This document shows positions 60,874 through 64,000 of a stretch of 64,000 nucleotides of DNA, piece after piece. Position 1 is the first letter of the stretch; the number at the start of each line of letters is the position of its first letter. Under the pieces are notes generated by a model. It ran no database searches and was not told the origin of the DNA. It saw nothing but the letters and a program-made list of their open reading frames with translations. The DNA is from Chryseobacterium daecheongense (GTDB lineage: Bacteria; Bacteroidota; Bacteroidia; Flavobacteriales; Weeksellaceae). The stretch spans positions 4,588,001-4,652,000 of the forward strand of contig CP115858.1 of the NCBI GenBank assembly GCA_027920525.1, in the 5' to 3' direction. The translations under genes were made by a program, and so were the position numbers.

Positions 60874-61060
60874 ATCAAAATTTTGTGAAATAAAGATAAT
60901 GAAAATAATAAAATCACAAAATTTTTGAATAGTTTATTGCAGTATTTGATTTATTTTAATTTTTTATTACCTATAAAAGCTAAAATAATAAATAATTTGA
61001 ATTTTTGAAGATTAAAGGCTTTTATTCCGGAAGCCTGTTTTCCAGGTGTTTTTTGGACTG
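60874..61060. other. intergenic stretch upstream of BspA-like copy 3
   Basis: The bases next to the copy 3 start are very AT-rich with a CAAAATTTTG palindrome, but hold no open frame. The promoter of the operon should be here; no TAnnTTTG box was found. Further from the gene the stretch becomes GC-richer and joins the element at 61061-61150. Confidence 0.5.
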
Positions 61061-61150
61061 TTCCTAGCCCCGATAGAAGCGGTTACCCCGGAGCAGGGAA
61101 TGGTAAGGTTGGGGGCGAGGAGTATGAGCGGATAGCGGGAAGTAGCTCTA
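61061..61150 (+). ncRNA. conserved-looking structured intergenic element (Flavo-1-like candidate)
   Basis: A GC-rich island of about 90 bases in AT-rich surroundings. It opens CCTAGCCCCGATAGAAGCGG (61063-61082) and closes with GCGGATAGCGGGAAGTAGCT. CCCGATA and TAGCGGG can pair with one mismatch as a closing stem, and TTACC and GGTAA (61083-61087 and 61102-61106) form an inner stem. I recall this boundary signature from many Flavobacteriia intergenic regions; it may correspond to Rfam Flavo-1, unverified. A hairpin terminator follows on the plus strand at 61152-61190. Orientation is inferred from that. Confidence 0.45.
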
Positions 61151-61151
61151 T

Positions 61152-61190
61152 AAAAAAAACTCTCTTAATGTCGAGAGTTTTATGTTTTTT
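61152..61190. terminator. terminator after the sphingomyelinase gene and/or RNA element
   Basis: AAAACTCTC (61156-61164) and GAGAGTTTT (61173-61181) form a 9-bp stem with an eight-base loop. There is a T-run on the minus strand and a T-rich tail on the plus strand. Confidence 0.75.
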
Positions 61191-61202
61191 CAGGGATGAA
61201 AT

Positions 61203-62789
61203 TTAATACCAATTTTGTTGGGAAGTATTGTTCATCCGTACTTCAAATTGTTCGGCAGCACCGATTTTATTTCCATTTAAATAGATCCAATCGGTACCGT
61301 TCTTTTGATATACCTGAAGGAAATATATTTTTCCTGCGGAGGTTTTATCCTTGAAGGCAACGGTATCTCCATTTTCTATGCTTGTGGAAGTGTTTCCGTT
61401 TTTCTTTTTCACAAGGACCAGTTCCAGGTTTTTAAGGGATTTGCCAAATTTCGGGAAATAGTAATAAGCTCCTCCGTTCAGATACTCCCAATACCAGAAA
61501 TTATTAATACGCTCGCTGATCTCTACCCGTACCGGACCTTCTTTGAGATCGAAATAATTGTCACCAGCCCCAAGGTTAACAAGATTGAACCATGTATTCT
61601 GATCAGGAGCAGAAGCGGATACGGTTAGCCAATCATCTGGTTTTGAAAGGTTGCTGGTAATATACTTTCCGGTAGCTACGGATCTTAAAGATACCTTATC
61701 ATATATTCTGAATTTCATACTCTTTTTGGGAGATGTTTCATCCGTACTGATGGCTCCTTCTACAGGATAATGATCCGAATAATCTGTCCAGTAATAAGTG
61801 TCCTGGGTGAGATTGGTATACGTCATAAGGGTATTGCTTACGGGATCAAAAGCTATATTGTGCCAGGATAGAGGTGTAAGGTGTTCGTTGGAAACGAAGA
61901 TATAATCCAGATATTCCGGCTGATTCTTAGGATAAGGATAATGGTAAGATGCCATGGTGTTCGTCTGGGTATCCCATGTCTGTGAAAGACCTTTGTAGAC
62001 AGGTGCAGATACATTTAAAGTTTGCAGCATGACAGGGTATTCCTGGCTGTTCTTAATAATATTAAAATCTCCGCCATACACAAGCATTTCATCAGCAGGA
62101 ATTTGAAGCGCGTCCACATAAGATTTGATCATTTCCAGCTGGCTTTTTCTGATGCTGACTTCATTTCCCTGGCAGCCGGGTTGTGTAGATTGAAGATGGG
62201 TAGAAATACAATGAATCCGTTTTCCGTTTTTAATAATACGTGCGTACACAAAACCCTTTAAAGAAAGAGCATCGAAATCACATCCTTTGGGAAAGATATA
62301 TTGATTCATTATTTCAATCGGGTACTTACTGGCAATCATCACTCCACCGTTTTCCAGTCCGCCCGAGACTACTTCTCTCCAGTCTCCGGAAGTGCTATTC
62401 CAGCCTTGTTTGGTTTGTCCAAGAATAGGTGTCTGGTAAGGGAATTTTGAAGAAAGTTTTTCTCGAAGTATTGTTGAAGCTGTATTGTCAAAGCATTCCT
62501 GCAGGAGTAATACATCATAATTTTTGATAAAGTCTGCCGTCCCGATTTTTTCTGCCCTTTGATTTTGCGACCATTGTGTGGTAGAGGCTACAGCGATATC
62601 CCGTAATAAGAATGTGTTGTAAGTGAGTACTTTGAGATCATTATCTCCTAAACGTGAAAATCTATCGTTTTTATTTACCTGATTGGCAATAGAGTCATTT
62701 TCTTCAAAAGAGGCTTGTTCACCGCATGAAATAAATGAAAGAAAGCATAATAATGCAAGAAGATAGAATCTCCGGTCGAAATTTTTCAT
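61203..62789 (-). CDS. sphingomyelinase C-like lipoprotein (EEP fold) with extra C-terminal domain
   Basis: A 528-residue protein. The signal ends in a lipobox (LSFISCG, Cys about 22). Residues about 50-350 are a neutral-sphingomyelinase-type EEP domain: LTYNTFLLRDI (Asn), LLLQECFD (Glu), CISTHLQST (His), YGGDFNII (Asp/Asn) and the catalytic YSDHYPVEG (Asp and His). Fit to the family is close (PYQTPILG; GCDFDALSLKGFVYA). The C-terminal 170 residues (RIYDKVSLRSVATGKYITSN; NGTDWIYLNGNKIGA) look like a beta-trefoil-type binding domain and would anchor or target it. It would cleave sphingomyelin to ceramide and phosphocholine. It is transcribed alone. Confidence 0.88.
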   Translation of the reverse strand: MKNFDRRFYLLALLCFLSFISCGEQASFEENDSIANQVNKNDRFSRLGDNDLKVLTYNTFLLRDIAVASTTQWSQNQRAEKIGTADFIKNYDVLLLQECFDNTASTILREKLSSKFPYQTPILGQTKQGWNSTSGDWREVVSGGLENGGVMIASKYPIEIMNQYIFPKGCDFDALSLKGFVYARIIKNGKRIHCISTHLQSTQPGCQGNEVSIRKSQLEMIKSYVDALQIPADEMLVYGGDFNIIKNSQEYPVMLQTLNVSAPVYKGLSQTWDTQTNTMASYHYPYPKNQPEYLDYIFVSNEHLTPLSWHNIAFDPVSNTLMTYTNLTQDTYYWTDYSDHYPVEGAISTDETSPKKSMKFRIYDKVSLRSVATGKYITSNLSKPDDWLTVSASAPDQNTWFNLVNLGAGDNYFDLKEGPVRVEISERINNFWYWEYLNGGAYYYFPKFGKSLKNLELVLVKKKNGNTSTSIENGDTVAFKDKTSAGKIYFLQVYQKNGTDWIYLNGNKIGAAEQFEVRMNNTSQQNWY

Positions 62790-62925
62790 ATGTATTTTTT
62801 ATTTGATGGGCTAAAATACTCTATGAAGAAAAAGTAAATGTTATCTAAGTATTATATGTATATTAAGTTTGTCATAAAATAAAATGTGACAAGATATCTC
62901 TGCAATTACTTCGCGAGATATAAAA

Positions 62926-62955
62926 TAAAAAGTCCCATTATTCAAATAATGGGAC
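62926..62955 (-). terminator. ahcY terminator
   Basis: GTCCCATTATT (62932-62942) and AATAATGGGAC (62945-62955) form a perfect 11-bp stem with a two-base nominal loop, followed on the minus strand by a T-run. Confidence 0.9.
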
Positions 62956-62978
62956 CGTATATTGCGTATGATTATATC

Positions 62979-64000
62979 TTAATATCTGTAGTATTCCGGT
63001 TTGAACGGACCTTTTACATCTACACCGATATATTCAGCTTGCTCAGGAGAAAGAGTTTCCAGCTCAACGCTTAATTTTTTAAGGTGAAGGGCAGCTACTT
63101 TTTCATCTAAGTGTTTTGGTAGTGTATACACCTCGTTTTTGTATGCTGCAGAATTATTCCATAATTCGATCTGAGCTAAAGTCTGATTAGAGAAAGAATT
63201 GGACATTACAAAACTAGGGTGTCCTGTAGCACATCCAAGGTTTACAAGTCTTCCTTCCGCAAGGATGATAATTTCTTTTCCTCCTTCCAAGGTATAGATA
63301 TCTACTTGTGGTTTAACTTCTGATTTTGTGTGACCATAGTTTTTGTTTAACCATGCCATATCAATTTCATTATCGAAGTGACCGATGTTACAAACGATCG
63401 CCTTATCTTTCATTTTAAGGAAGTGCTCTGCTCTCACGATATTGAAGTTACCGGTAGTCGTAATGATGATATCTGCATTATCTACAACTGTATCTAATCT
63501 TTTTACTTCATAACCATCCATTGCAGCCTGTAAAGCACAGATAGGATCAATTTCAGTAACCGTTACGATAGAACCTGCCCCTCTGAAAGAAGCTGCCGTA
63601 CCTTTACCTACATCTCCGTAACCACAAACTACCACTCTTTTACCTGCCAACATTACGTCTGTAGCTCTTCTTACAGCATCTACTGCAGATTCTTTACAAC
63701 CGTATTTGTTGTCAAATTTAGACTTGGTAACAGAATCATTCACATTGATAGCCGGCATTACTAACGTACCGTTCTTCATTCTTTCATATAATCTGTGTAC
63801 TCCGGTAGTGGTTTCTTCAGAAAGTCCTTTGATATCTTTTGTTAATTCAGGGTACTTATCAAAAACCATGTTCGTTAAATCTCCACCGTCATCAAGGATC
63901 ATGTTTAATGGCTTTCTTTCTTCACCGAAGAATAAAGTCTGCTCAATACACCAGTCGAATTCCTCTTCATTTAATCCTTTCCAGGCATAAACAGGAATTC
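62979..64000 (-). CDS. ahcY: S-adenosylhomocysteinase (partial, 5' end outside window)
   Basis: The C-terminal 340 codons of AhcY, which hydrolyses S-adenosylhomocysteine to adenosine and homocysteine in the methyl cycle. Visible are the entry [25 protein letters not shown] region (core [12 protein letters not shown]), [17 protein letters not shown] (seen as [12 protein letters not shown]), the NAD-binding [17 protein letters not shown] (GxGxxGxG), [21 protein letters not shown], and the C-terminal PFKPEYYRY with the conserved Lys-x-x-x-Tyr-Arg-Tyr end. No fault is seen in the portion present. It is followed by its own terminator. Confidence 0.97.
   Translation of the reverse strand, partial: IPVYAWKGLNEEEFDWCIEQTLFFGEERKPLNMILDDGGDLTNMVFDKYPELTKDIKGLSEETTTGVHRLYERMKNGTLVMPAINVNDSVTKSKFDNKYGCKESAVDAVRRATDVMLAGKRVVVCGYGDVGKGTAASFRGAGSIVTVTEIDPICALQAAMDGYEVKRLDTVVDNADIIITTTGNFNIVRAEHFLKMKDKAIVCNIGHFDNEIDMAWLNKNYGHTKSEVKPQVDIYTLEGGKEIIILAEGRLVNLGCATGHPSFVMSNSFSNQTLAQIELWNNSAAYKNEVYTLPKHLDEKVAALHLKKLSVELETLSPEQAEYIGVDVKGPFKPEYYRY

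Overview
The window is a low-GC chromosomal segment of a Bacteroidota bacterium of class Flavobacteriia, most likely Chryseobacterium or a close Weeksellaceae relative. Evidence: a SusC/SusD pair; six proteins with a C-terminal type IX secretion (T9SS) sorting tail; a eukaryote/archaeal-type prolyl-tRNA synthetase; an Endo F-like endoglycosidase of the kind known from Elizabethkingia; TAnnTTTG-type -7 promoter boxes; and almost no Shine-Dalgarno sequences. No rRNA, tRNA, CRISPR, prophage or insertion sequence was seen. Genus is inference; no search was run.

Layout. 1-2.9 kb: a truncated alpha/beta-hydrolase lipoprotein gene, a broken TPR-like gene beside a perfect 22-bp inverted repeat, a DUF808 membrane protein and an acyltransferase. 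2.9-9.1 kb (minus strand): dnaJ, grpE, mntH with a dyad operator at its start, a DUF937-OmpA fusion and proS. 9.2-11.8 kb: a Trp/Gly/Asn-rich lipoprotein followed by a FadL/PorV-like outer-membrane protein. 11.9-16.3 kb: a susC-susD pair. 16.5-20.1 kb: ZIP transporter, two methyltransferases and an NTF2-like protein. 20.3-21.8 kb: a GH18 Endo F-like gene with a ricin-type lectin tail, broken by a one-base frameshift. 21.8-30.1 kb: AraC regulator, SDR, glycosyltransferase, a gamma-lyase-type PLP enzyme with a divergent Lrp regulator, bestrophin and fused branched-chain 2-oxoacid dehydrogenase E1. 30.3-35.0 kb: DNA polymerase III alpha with a fused proofreading exonuclease. 35.3-42.2 kb: three T9SS surface proteins, two of them a tandem duplicate. 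42.2-49.2 kb: a 52-aa membrane peptide, a Kv-like channel, Nif3, a cysteine-less zinc-ribbon homologue, an EEP-family membrane protein, small-domain enzymes, a TauE/DUF1634 pair and DUF1543. 49.4-55.9 kb: purK and purE separated by membrane transport genes. 55.9-60.9 kb: three paralogous BspA-like (DUF285) T9SS proteins. 61-62.8 kb: a possible structured RNA element and a sphingomyelinase-like lipoprotein. 63-64 kb: ahcY, truncated by the window edge.

How the genes work together. Housekeeping genes (dnaJ/grpE, proS, dnaE, purK/purE, ahcY, BCKDH E1) alternate with envelope and secretion cargo. The accessory theme is the cell surface: TonB-dependent uptake, lectin-tailed endoglycosidase, T9SS adhesin-like proteins, BspA-like repeat proteins and a sphingomyelinase. 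Together they suggest a bacterium that attacks glycoproteins and membranes of a host or of decaying matter. No wholly new multigene system was identified. The best leads are the Endo F frameshift, the BspA-like trio, the intergenic RNA-like element near 61.1 kb, the mntH operator dyad and the 22-bp inverted repeat at the DUF808 start.
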